Of a stretch of DNA of 61,619 nucleotides, positions 18,942 to 28,276 are shown one piece after another. Below the pieces are notes generated by a model that saw nothing but the letters and a program-made list of their open reading frames with translations, made no database searches and had not been told where the DNA came from. The stretch is from Candidatus Altimarinota bacterium (GTDB taxonomy: Bacteria > Cyanobacteriota > Cyanobacteriia > Cyanobacteriales > Microcystaceae). Each line of letters opens with the position of its first letter. Position 1 is the first letter of the stretch. Where the stretch lies: NCBI GenBank assembly GCA_012031035.1, contig JAAUUT010000017.1:1-61619 (forward strand), in the 5' to 3' direction. Made by a program: the position numbers and the translations under genes.

Positions 18942-21900
18942 AAAGCAATCGTCGTTCCTTAAATCGATTGCACTTCTTTCTGCAAGGAGGGCTTCATTTC
19001 TTATTCGCGTTCGCATTAGCCGTTACTAGCGTTTCTGCTCAAGAAGTTGACAATACGGGCGAACAGATGTTGGCTCCTACGGAATTCGGAAGTTTTGATG
19101 AGTTTGGAGATCCTGCCAGCAGTCCAACACCCGAAACAGTCCCCAACACTATTCCTCCCGATACAATTGAGCCAATTCCCGATAATCCTTCAGCTAGCGA
19201 GTCAGTTTCCGACGATCCGTCAACTAACGATCTAGATGCTCCTACGACTCCCGCCGTTTCCCCAACGCCTCAACTCCCCACCAATATTCCCCAAACGCCG
19301 CTAGCGCCAGGAGAAATAAGAATTCTGACTCCCGCTAATGGCGCGATCGCCGATGGCTTGGCAACGGCTGTCGTGATTCAATTTACCAGTGGTTCCCAAG
19401 TAGAGCTATCGGTCAACGGGGAAGCTGTCGATCCAGGGTTAGTCGGTCGTACCGAAACGAACACCAAAACCAAGACCGTTACGCAGACTTGGTACGGGGT
19501 TTCGCTTCAAGAAGGCGAAAATACCCTGACTGCCAAGGCAACGACGAACGGAGTAGCAGGCAATCCAGTTACCATTAAATTTGAGGTTCGTGGAAAGCCA
19601 ACTAAAATAACGCTCGAAACCAAAGAAACTCGCATTCCTGCCGACGGACGCTCCACTGCGACAGTGATGGGTCAACTGTTCGACAAGCAAGGCAATCTTT
19701 CTAATCGAAATGTAATCGTTACCCTTAATACCAGTGAGGGTAAGTTTGTCGGGGCGGATTACGATCGCGATCGCCCTGGATTTCAAGTACAGGCAATTAA
19801 CGGCAAATATCAAGCCACTCTCAGATCCAGTTTGACAGCAAAAAAAGTCCGCCTTCGAGCTTCAACTGGAAAATTAGAAGCCTTCACGCAACTTTCGTTT
19901 GAAACCGATTTGCGTCCTCCCATCGCGACGGGGGTGGTTTCTTTCCGATTGGGAGCGAGAGGAACCGACTTTTATCGCTCTTTTGAAGAATTTTTGCCGG
20001 CCGATGAAGATAATGGCTTTGAATTCGACGTTCGAGGAGCCGCGTTTGCAACCGGAAGAATTGGAGACTGGTTATTTACCGGAGCCGTCAACACAGCGCG
20101 AGGTCTTAACGACGATGGCGAAGGGAGGCAGAGATTATCTGGCGATATTCAGTTTTCCGAGCAAGATTATCCCGTTTATGGAGATAATTCGACCAGCGAG
20201 CGCCTAGCTGAATCGGAAGATAGTTTGTTTTTGCGTTTCGAGCGGACTTCGCCTGTAGACAACGCAGGAACGGACTTTTTCATGTGGGGCGACTACGATA
20301 CGGAAGAATTTGCCCTCGAATCCCAGCAATTTAGCGCCCTAACCCGTCAATTAAGCGGATTTAAAGGAAATTTTAATTTAGGTAACTTCCAAATCACAGC
20401 ACTCTATAGCAACGATGTAGAAGGGTTTCAACGCGATACCATCGCCCCAGACGGGACGAGCGGATTCTATTTCCTTTCTCGCCGTTTGGTCGTCCCTGGC
20501 AGCGAAAATGTTTTTATCGAGCTAGAAGAATTAAATCGTCCCGGTACGGTCATTGCTCGCGAATCGCTCTCTCGCGGAACCGACTACGATATCGACTACG
20601 ATCGCGGTACGTTATTGTTTAGATCTCCCATTCTGCGCACGGCGCTTAATAATAATGGGACTCCTTTGGTACGTCGCATCGTCGCTACTTACCAATTTGA
20701 AGGAGAAGACAATACCAGCGTCTACGGCGGACGAGTACGCTATCATTTCTCGCGAGAAATGGATCGAGAAAGCTGGATTGGGGCAACTTACTGGTTGGAA
20801 GACCAGGACGTGCGCGACTTTGAGTTATATGGCTTCGATGCCAGGATTGCTCTCGGCTCAAACGCAAGGCTGATTGCTGAATACGCTCACTCCTTCAATA
20901 GTTCCGAGTTTTTAGATGCCGTCAGCGGGTCGGCCTATCGCTTAGAAATCGAAGGCGAAATTTTTGAGGATCTGATCGGTAGGGCTTATTTCCGTTCTAC
21001 CGATTCTGGATTTAGCAACAATGCCACGACTAGTTTTGTCCCAGGTCAAACCCGTTACGGCGCGCAGGTAATCGGTAGGGTTTCCCCGACAACGACTTTG
21101 CGCTTTCAAGTCGATCGCGAAAATAATTTTGGCGATGCTCCTCGTCCCCTGACTAATTTTGGCGATCTCATTAATCCCGGTTTCGATCCGTTGCCTGGGA
21201 CGGCAGTCAATAACAGCCTCACCACTATTGCCGCAGGCGTTCAGCAAAAAGTCGGCCCGGCCACCTTAGAATTAGATTGGATCTGGCGCGATCGCAGCGA
21301 TAGCCTCGCCACGCAACCCCTCGAAAATACTTCGAGTCAATTGCGATCGCGCGTGACGGTTCCCATCACTAACAAACTTAGCTTTCAAGCCCTCAACGAC
21401 CTCAATCTCGGCAGCAGCGATTCTCTCTATCCAGGTCGTACCTTAGTCGGACTCGACTGGAAAGTTATGGATGGCATCACTATGCGACTGAGCCAGCAAT
21501 TTTTCTCTGGCGGTCAATTGGACGGTCGCGCTGTTACTAGTCTCGATCTAATCGGCGATTACGATATCGGCGAAAACACGAGCATTACTGGTCGCTTCTC
21601 GGTCTTGGGAGGAGATAACGGGATGATGGGACAGGGAGCCGTCGGCTTAAATCACAAATGGGTTATCGCGCCAGGATTAGCCGTTGATTTGGCTTACGAA
21701 TACGTTTCGGGCGGCGATTATTTCGGTCTGACGGGGGCGGGCGTACAATTTGCCCAACCCTACGCCGTTGGAAGTGGGGCTTCTTCGGTCGGAGTTTCAG
21801 GCGGACACAGCTTTGCCGTCGGCGTTGAATATACCGATAATCCCGATTTCAAAGCCAACGCTCGTTACGAATATCGCACGTCTTCCGGCGGAGACAGCAG

Positions 21901-23155
21901 TATTATTACCGCTGGCGTGGCAGGTAAAGTGACTTCGGCACTCACCGCCTTGGCTCGTTACGAACAAGCGTCTTCCAGCAATCAATTGTTAGAGGAACTC
22001 GGCGATACTATCAACCTCAGAGTAGGTTTAGCTTATCGAGATCCCGATAACGATCGCTTTAATGCCTTGCTGCGCTACGATTTTAGGCAAAATCCTTCCA
22101 CCATTCCCGATACCATTCTCTTTGGCAGTGGGACGGGATATACCGATCATACTTTTGCCCTCGAAAGTATTTATGCTCCCGATTGGCAGTGGGAATTTTA
22201 TAGCAAGTTTGCTTTGCGTAAGAGTAATTCCCAACTAGCAGACGATTTTTCGGGTAGCAGTACGATTTATCTGGGACAGTTACGCGCGACCTATCGCTTT
22301 GCTCAACGATGGGATATTGCTGGCGAAATTCGAGGCATTACCCAATCGGCAGTAGACTTCTGCGAAATCGGCTGGGTCGCAGAAGTCGGTTACTATGTAA
22401 CGCCAGATTTACGCTTGGCAGTGGGGTATAGCTTTGGCGAGGTAAATAGCGATCGCGATTTTAGTGGCAATCGTTCGGCTGGCGGCCCTTATTTGGGCGT
22501 TACGGTCAAAATCAACGAGATCTTTCCTGGTTTTGGCTTGCAAGAACTTGCGCCCCCACAGCACCAAGAATCTCAAGTTGAAGCGTTCGATCCCAAGGAA
22601 AGCGAGTTTGAAGAGGATACCAAAGAAATTTCTATTGTTCCTGCTAAAAAGGTTCTAGTTTTTAATGAAGACGAGATTGATGCAATTCTAAGTCAACACT
22701 TATCGCCAATGGTTGTTGTCGTTCCAGTCGATGTTTCTCGACTTAACCTAGAGGCAATGGCAAGTATTGCGTTACTCGATCTAAATAACGTTAGTATTGC
22801 CGAAAAATCGTCTTTTGCGCCGTCTTTTACGTTTATTTCTGTAACGGACAGTCAACTACTCAACTGGTATTTCTCTCCTCAACTCGGGATCGACTCGCAA
22901 CCCGAAAAACGAGACTCAAGAGTTTCAAAATTATCGAATTCGGAATTTAATCCCTCACCAGAGAATCTTTCCTGGCAAGATTCGGAAGCAATGCAATTTG
23001 TCGAGCCAAGCGATGAAAATTGGCAGATGGAATCAGATAACCTTCGACAAACTCAATTAATCGATTCTCAGGAGTGGGAAAAGGCGATTTTACAACTCGC
23101 ACAATCTATTGATGAAGAAGGAGGTCAGGTGACAGACTCGACAAAAAGCGATTGA
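18938..23155 (+). CDS. Large outer-membrane beta-barrel protein with Ig-like N-terminal domains (1405 aa)
   Basis: Signal peptide (FLFAFALAVTSVSAQ), then a Pro/Thr-rich linker to about residue 120, two Ig-like/invasin-like domains (about 125-330; GEIRILTPANGAIADG, TAKKVRLRASTGKLEAF), then some 850 residues of alternating amphipathic strands with aromatic girdles (RYEYRTSSGG, GLAYRDPDNDRFNALLRYDF), a signature of large outer-membrane barrels. After the barrel (about 1190 on) comes a roughly 200-residue acidic, non-barrel tail. No TonB box or plug is recognisable. Coupled to the upstream DUF11/Sdr-B gene. I infer an export or anchoring channel for the neighbouring surface proteins. Confidence 0.7.
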   Translation: MKSNRRSLNRLHFFLQGGLHFLFAFALAVTSVSAQEVDNTGEQMLAPTEFGSFDEFGDPASSPTPETVPNTIPPDTIEPIPDNPSASESVSDDPSTNDLDAPTTPAVSPTPQLPTNIPQTPLAPGEIRILTPANGAIADGLATAVVIQFTSGSQVELSVNGEAVDPGLVGRTETNTKTKTVTQTWYGVSLQEGENTLTAKATTNGVAGNPVTIKFEVRGKPTKITLETKETRIPADGRSTATVMGQLFDKQGNLSNRNVIVTLNTSEGKFVGADYDRDRPGFQVQAINGKYQATLRSSLTAKKVRLRASTGKLEAFTQLSFETDLRPPIATGVVSFRLGARGTDFYRSFEEFLPADEDNGFEFDVRGAAFATGRIGDWLFTGAVNTARGLNDDGEGRQRLSGDIQFSEQDYPVYGDNSTSERLAESEDSLFLRFERTSPVDNAGTDFFMWGDYDTEEFALESQQFSALTRQLSGFKGNFNLGNFQITALYSNDVEGFQRDTIAPDGTSGFYFLSRRLVVPGSENVFIELEELNRPGTVIARESLSRGTDYDIDYDRGTLLFRSPILRTALNNNGTPLVRRIVATYQFEGEDNTSVYGGRVRYHFSREMDRESWIGATYWLEDQDVRDFELYGFDARIALGSNARLIAEYAHSFNSSEFLDAVSGSAYRLEIEGEIFEDLIGRAYFRSTDSGFSNNATTSFVPGQTRYGAQVIGRVSPTTTLRFQVDRENNFGDAPRPLTNFGDLINPGFDPLPGTAVNNSLTTIAAGVQQKVGPATLELDWIWRDRSDSLATQPLENTSSQLRSRVTVPITNKLSFQALNDLNLGSSDSLYPGRTLVGLDWKVMDGITMRLSQQFFSGGQLDGRAVTSLDLIGDYDIGENTSITGRFSVLGGDNGMMGQGAVGLNHKWVIAPGLAVDLAYEYVSGGDYFGLTGAGVQFAQPYAVGSGASSVGVSGGHSFAVGVEYTDNPDFKANARYEYRTSSGGDSSIITAGVAGKVTSALTALARYEQASSSNQLLEELGDTINLRVGLAYRDPDNDRFNALLRYDFRQNPSTIPDTILFGSGTGYTDHTFALESIYAPDWQWEFYSKFALRKSNSQLADDFSGSSTIYLGQLRATYRFAQRWDIAGEIRGITQSAVDFCEIGWVAEVGYYVTPDLRLAVGYSFGEVNSDRDFSGNRSAGGPYLGVTVKINEIFPGFGLQELAPPQHQESQVEAFDPKESEFEEDTKEISIVPAKKVLVFNEDEIDAILSQHLSPMVVVVPVDVSRLNLEAMASIALLDLNNVSIAEKSSFAPSFTFISVTDSQLLNWYFSPQLGIDSQPEKRDSRVSKLSNSEFNPSPENLSWQDSEAMQFVEPSDENWQMESDNLRQTQLIDSQEWEKAILQLAQSIDEEGGQVTDSTKSD

Positions 23156-23240
23156 ACATAAGGCTAGCAGCAAAGCCGTTCGCGCAGCCCGTGCAAGGGC
23201 GCAATCGCACTTTAATTATCTGTCCAGAAGGTGAAATACC

Positions 23241-24992
23241 ATGCTAAAACCGTCCAATAAACCTTTTGTAAAGCTCTCAGGGGAAGGGATTCGTCGGGGG
23301 AACAGGGAAAGGGAAACCGACGCGCGCGCTCCTCAAGCCGTAAGGATTTTCGAGGGGAACAGAAACAACGTTCATCTTTCCTTTCCCCTTTTCCCTAAAA
23401 AATTCTTTTCCTCCTTAACTTACCTCATTGCTTTGGGATTAACGCTTTGTCTCGATGGTGTCGGACAAGCACAGGAAAAATCCATACCACAATTAAAGAT
23501 AATCGTCAATAGCGATCGCGATGGTTCTATTCAACCCGACAGCGCGCTAACCTTGCGAGAAGCAATCTTGCTAGCCAATGGAACGCTCTCCCCAGAACGG
23601 TTGAGCGAGGCAGAACGAGCGCTGGTCGAGGAATCCCAGAACGTTTCGCGCATCGAATTTGATTTACTGCCGGGACAAACGACCATCTCTGTGCTGGAAG
23701 AATTACCGCCTTTAGCGCGCGAGGGACTGATTGTGGATGGAACGACGCAACCGGGCTACGACCCGACTCCCCTAGCGCCTAGCAATCTTCCCATTCCTAT
23801 GCCAATTGTGGCGATCGCGCCTGCGAATGACAAAGAAATTTTGCGGGGGTTAACCATTGTTGCCGATAACGTAACAGTTAAGGGGTTGAGCATCTACGGA
23901 TTTGCTTCTCGACACGGCAGAACCGCAACAACGCCACCCGCCGATATTTTTATTGCCCATCGCCTGCCGCCGCCCGATACCAGCCAACAACAACCGCCCG
24001 ATTGGAACTTTTCCTTTCGAGAACGGGATATTCCTCCCCAAGGAGTGGCTATCGAAGCTAACTGGCTTGGGATCTTACCCGATGGAAGCGCACCCGTTAT
24101 GGCTTCTGCTTTTGGCGTATCGGTTTTTAACAGCCGAGGGACGACGATTCGGCACAATTGGATCGCCCATCATGACGGTAGCGGAATTATTACTTCCGTG
24201 CGATCGCAAAATTTGATTATAGAAGAAAATTTATTAGAAAATAATGGGTTTGAAGGTATGCCAGATGCCATTCGCCTAGAAGGAATCATCGATAAAACAC
24301 AAGTTATCGGTAATGAAATTCACGACAATGCAGGCAGCGCTATTTATTTATTTAAGCCAGAAGGTGCGACGCAAATCCGAGACAATCGGATCGCCAGAAA
24401 CGGCAAACGTTTTGAGAGAGCCGCTATCTTTTTGATGGGGAACGGTCACGAACTGAAGAATAATAAAATTCAGGAGCAACCCGGCCCTGGCGTAGTGGTT
24501 GCAGCTTATCCGCAAAGTCGAGGCAATCGGATTCAAGACAATCAGTTTTCTCGCTTAGACGGGTTGAGTATCGACTTAGTAGGACAAATCGATGTCAGTC
24601 CTCAAGCTTATCAAAAAGGCGATGGCGTTAATCCCCCTCACGATAGCTATCAGCGTCGCCGCAAAACTGGAAATTTTAGTATCGAAGCCCCTCGCTGGCT
24701 GAGTCCCGAACTCATTATCAGTCCAGTGGATGGAACGGTAGAACTAGCAGGCGTAGCAGAACCTAATTCTCAAGTAGATATTTATCGCGTTACCGAAGAA
24801 GGAGGAACTCACGGCCCGCTCAATCAACGGTTTAAAACGGTAAAAACAGACGATAAAGGGAATTTTTCTCTGATTGTCGAGGTTTTAAAAACGGGAGATC
24901 GAGTAAGCGCGATCGCAACTCATCCCGAATATGGTACGTCCGAACCTGCTGAGAATCTTTTAATAAGGGCGATCGATAGGACTGACAAATAA
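23241..24992 (+). CDS. Exported right-handed beta-helix protein (583 aa)
   Basis: Parallel beta-helix repeats are evident between about residues 200 and 450 (VTVKGLSIYG, TTIRHNWIAHHDGSGI, NLIIEENLLENNGFEGM, ATQIRDNRIARNGKRF). They are preceded by a CSLREA-like element (SALTLREAILLANG) and followed by an Ig-like carboxypeptidase-regulatory module. The hydrophobic export segment (SLTYLIALGLTLCLDGVGQA) starts only at about residue 58; the Arg-rich first 50 residues look like translated intergenic DNA, so the true start may differ, but no better start codon is visible. Likely a periplasmic or surface glycan-binding or structural protein of the same locus. Confidence 0.72.
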   Translation: MLKPSNKPFVKLSGEGIRRGNRERETDARAPQAVRIFEGNRNNVHLSFPLFPKKFFSSLTYLIALGLTLCLDGVGQAQEKSIPQLKIIVNSDRDGSIQPDSALTLREAILLANGTLSPERLSEAERALVEESQNVSRIEFDLLPGQTTISVLEELPPLAREGLIVDGTTQPGYDPTPLAPSNLPIPMPIVAIAPANDKEILRGLTIVADNVTVKGLSIYGFASRHGRTATTPPADIFIAHRLPPPDTSQQQPPDWNFSFRERDIPPQGVAIEANWLGILPDGSAPVMASAFGVSVFNSRGTTIRHNWIAHHDGSGIITSVRSQNLIIEENLLENNGFEGMPDAIRLEGIIDKTQVIGNEIHDNAGSAIYLFKPEGATQIRDNRIARNGKRFERAAIFLMGNGHELKNNKIQEQPGPGVVVAAYPQSRGNRIQDNQFSRLDGLSIDLVGQIDVSPQAYQKGDGVNPPHDSYQRRRKTGNFSIEAPRWLSPELIISPVDGTVELAGVAEPNSQVDIYRVTEEGGTHGPLNQRFKTVKTDDKGNFSLIVEVLKTGDRVSAIATHPEYGTSEPAENLLIRAIDRTDK

Positions 24993-25055
24993 AACTATTC
25001 AAAAGACTCTGTAGTGCATTGTCTCTACAGAAATATTGAGAAACGATAAAAGCTA

Positions 25056-27695
25056 ATGAATAATTTATTTAAACATTTGAGTGCGATCGCGCAACCCTCG
25101 CATCAGTCAAACACTCGGCATTATTATCGCCACCTCCTTTCTCTTCTCGGAGTGTTGGTTGCTCCTTACGCAGTTTTCTACAGCTTGCCTGCTTCTGCGC
25201 AGGTTATTGATAGTTTTACACCGCCGCTTTTTAATACCAAAGTCAGGGGAGATATTCAGATCGTTGGGAACACTTTATTGACGTGTAATCCCAGTGGTAC
25301 AAATGGAGCTTCTTGCAGCACTGCCCGCAATAGTTTTACGGGTACGCCTACTCCTAGAAACGATACCTATAACATGATTTATGTGGACGTAGATGGCGAT
25401 AGCACTACTTTTAACTCCAGTACCGCCAATTTTACCCTACCAGCAGGAGCAACGGTGTTGAGGGCATATCTGTTTTGGGGAGCGGTTTCTAACAATGCTA
25501 CTCGCACCCAAGTTCGCTTTAGAACCCCTGCCACAGCAGGCTATAACACGATTAACGGCTCTCTTGTTGGTGCTACTAATGCAAACTTTGGTAGCGGTAG
25601 TATTATCTCTGAAAACTATCAAGCCTTTGCTGATGTTACAAGCTTAGTGCAGGCTGGGGGCACAGGGACTTATGGAATTGCAAACGTACAAGCAATTCAA
25701 GGCGGCCCTTCAGGAACTACTGCTGCTCCCTACGGTGGTTGGTCGTTGGTTATCGTCTATGAAGCGCCTAACGAAAAACCTCGCGATCTGAGTGTTTTTG
25801 GGGGTCTGGCACGGGTTCAACAAGCTAATTCCCAGGTCAGTATCGATATTACGGGTTTCACTACGCCACCCTTTGGGGCTGTCAATGCTCGTGTTGGGGT
25901 AGTTGCTTACGATGGTGATGCCACTGGTACGGGAGATAGCCTCAGCCTTCAGAGAACGGTTTCTCCATTAAACACGACTACTCTCACGAATTCTTTGAAC
26001 CCATCCAATGATTTTTTCAATAGTACCATTACTCGCTTGGGCAGCCACTTGACCGATAAGAATCCTAATTATCTCAATCAACTGGGAGGAGTGGATATTG
26101 ACATTTTTGATAACAACACTGTTTTACAAAATGGAGATACCAGTCTGAGACTCAACTTGACGACTAGCACAAGTGCAGGAGAAACCTACTTTCCAGGCGT
26201 TGTTACAACTGCGATCGACCTCTTTATCCCAGTCTTGGTGCTTGATAAAACCTTTATAGATGTTAATGGTGGAAACGTCGAACCGGGCGATATTTTGGAA
26301 TATACTGTTACAGTTACTAACAATCGCGATGCTAACGGCAATGGCGACCCAGCCAATAATAATGTGCTAACCGACCCAATTCCTGCCAATAGCACTTATG
26401 TTCCTGGTAGTCTGGTAATAGATGGGGTTGCCAAGACGGATGCGGCGAGCGACGACCAAGCAGAGTATGATAGTAGCAATAACCGCGCCATTTTCCGCTT
26501 GGGAGCAAGCGCTACAGTAACTCAAGGAGGGACGCTTCAGGTAAATACTAATAGTGCCCCCAATCCTCCTACAGCAGGTTCTAGTAGTACGGTCAAGTTT
26601 CGCGTTCGAGTCAATCCTAGTGTTCCCGATGGAACGTTAATCGTGAACCAAGCAGAAGAAACTTTCACCGGACAAACATTAGGTCAAGGAAGTACCCTAG
26701 ATGCTGCTACCCCCACCGTGATAATTGAGACACAAAACCCTTCAATTAGCGGTACGTTGTATGAAGACAGCGATGGTGGAGATGATTTTGATAGTGGAGA
26801 AACGCGCTTACCTGCTGGGATTGGCGTGACATTATATCAAGACAGCAACAATAACAACATAATTGATTCGGGCGAGCAAATTGCTACTGTTAATACTGAC
26901 TCGAATGGAAATTATACATTTTTGGATATTCCCAACGGAACTTACAAAATTCAAGTCGATCCAACAGATCCTCAAATTCCTAATGGATATGTTTTGGGAA
27001 CGCCAAATAATTTAGTAGCTACAGTAGCAGGATTGCCAGTGACTGGACAAAACTTTGGCTTCGATGTCCCTGCTAGCAATCCTAATTTATTATTGGTTAA
27101 ACGTATTACCAAAGTTGATGGTAGTACAACAACTATTGGCGGCGACGATCTGGCAATTTATAACAATACCAGTAGTCCCTATGATGATAATGTTGACCAA
27201 ACGCCACCATTTACTGGCGTACCCGACCCAAATCAAGACGATACAACCAATTGGCCCAATCTTAACACTTTCCTGATTGGTGGTACTAATGGCGGTCAAC
27301 TCCAACCGAAAAAGGAAATTGAGTATACTATCTACTTTTTGTCTGCGGGGAATAATGCTGCACAAAATGTGCAATTGTGCGATCGCATCCCTCAAAATCA
27401 AACCTTTGTACCCACTGCATATAACGGCGAGCCTCAGTCAATTGGAGGATTAACGACTGTAGATCGAGGAATTGCCATCTTCTACAATAATAGTCTTCTC
27501 TCTTACACTAATGTCAGCGATGGCGATATTGCTCAGTTCTACGCCCCAGGCGAAACTCTCCCAGCAGTTTGTGGTGCTGAAGCCAATACTACTGGAGCGA
27601 TTGTCGTAGACTTGGGCAATCTTCCTCAAGCTACGAGTCCAGGCGCTCCTCCAACTTCCTATGGATTTGTCCGCTTTACAGCCATTGTTAACTAA
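25056..27695 (+). CDS. Exported DUF11 / Sdr-B surface protein (879 aa)
   Basis: Signal peptide ending near YSLPASAQ. The N-terminal half (about residues 60-380) is a conserved beta-rich domain (RGDIQIVGNTLLTC, AYLFWGAVSNNATRTQVRF, GGWSLVIVYEAPNEK) shared with the gene at 28277. Then comes a DUF11 module (NVEPGDILEYTVTVTNNRDA), an Sdr-B-like Ca-binding module (about 565-670; GTLYEDSDGGDDFDSGETR) and a second DUF11-like module with LCDRIPQNQTFVPTAYN. No anchor motif at the C-terminus. Paralogue of the 28277 protein with one extra module. Confidence 0.8.
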   Translation: MNNLFKHLSAIAQPSHQSNTRHYYRHLLSLLGVLVAPYAVFYSLPASAQVIDSFTPPLFNTKVRGDIQIVGNTLLTCNPSGTNGASCSTARNSFTGTPTPRNDTYNMIYVDVDGDSTTFNSSTANFTLPAGATVLRAYLFWGAVSNNATRTQVRFRTPATAGYNTINGSLVGATNANFGSGSIISENYQAFADVTSLVQAGGTGTYGIANVQAIQGGPSGTTAAPYGGWSLVIVYEAPNEKPRDLSVFGGLARVQQANSQVSIDITGFTTPPFGAVNARVGVVAYDGDATGTGDSLSLQRTVSPLNTTTLTNSLNPSNDFFNSTITRLGSHLTDKNPNYLNQLGGVDIDIFDNNTVLQNGDTSLRLNLTTSTSAGETYFPGVVTTAIDLFIPVLVLDKTFIDVNGGNVEPGDILEYTVTVTNNRDANGNGDPANNNVLTDPIPANSTYVPGSLVIDGVAKTDAASDDQAEYDSSNNRAIFRLGASATVTQGGTLQVNTNSAPNPPTAGSSSTVKFRVRVNPSVPDGTLIVNQAEETFTGQTLGQGSTLDAATPTVIIETQNPSISGTLYEDSDGGDDFDSGETRLPAGIGVTLYQDSNNNNIIDSGEQIATVNTDSNGNYTFLDIPNGTYKIQVDPTDPQIPNGYVLGTPNNLVATVAGLPVTGQNFGFDVPASNPNLLLVKRITKVDGSTTTIGGDDLAIYNNTSSPYDDNVDQTPPFTGVPDPNQDDTTNWPNLNTFLIGGTNGGQLQPKKEIEYTIYFLSAGNNAAQNVQLCDRIPQNQTFVPTAYNGEPQSIGGLTTVDRGIAIFYNNSLLSYTNVSDGDIAQFYAPGETLPAVCGAEANTTGAIVVDLGNLPQATSPGAPPTSYGFVRFTAIVN

Positions 27696-28276
27696 ATCTC
27701 TTAACCAAAATGCTTATAAGCGTCATATGAAGACGACTTTATCCCTCTCCTAAGAAACAAAATCAGTCACTGAGGATGAGATGAACTGAATGAGACGGAC
27801 TGGGGGATAAGCTCAAAGCCGAGAGAGTGGGTGGATCTCAATCCTAAACCTATATATGCAATTTAGTTCCTCAAGCATGTAAAAAATTTAATAGAAACTT
27901 TTTGGTTTGTAAACTACACAATGACAACCAACATTTTTTTTGCCAAAATAAAATGTAAGTATTTAGTTTTGTCGAACAAAACTTGCGTAAAATAGCAAAT
28001 TTTCTGGTATTTTAACATATTAGGAAAAGCCAGGATTGGTCTCAATCAAAGCTAAATGGGTAATAGTAAAGAAGCAAATCTTGAATTAGAAAGATATAAA
28101 AGCTTAATTAAAAATTTTGAAAAACTATATTTTGTAGTGCAGCCAAAAATAATCTCTGTTTTATTCAACTTATGCTCAAAAGATTAGCAACAAGTTAGAG
28201 ACTAAATGAATTCTCTGACAAGGGCGATCGCCTTTCCTCTATAACGCGATCGCAGCCTTTTCTAACCACATTCAAA
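27696..28276 (+). other. 581-bp intergenic spacer between paralogous surface genes
   Basis: AT-rich, no supported gene. The two flanking paralogues are separated by a long spacer rather than a short operon gap, so the second probably has its own promoter. A pair of HIP1-like GCGATCGC words lies just before the next start. Nothing else recognised. Confidence 0.4.
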
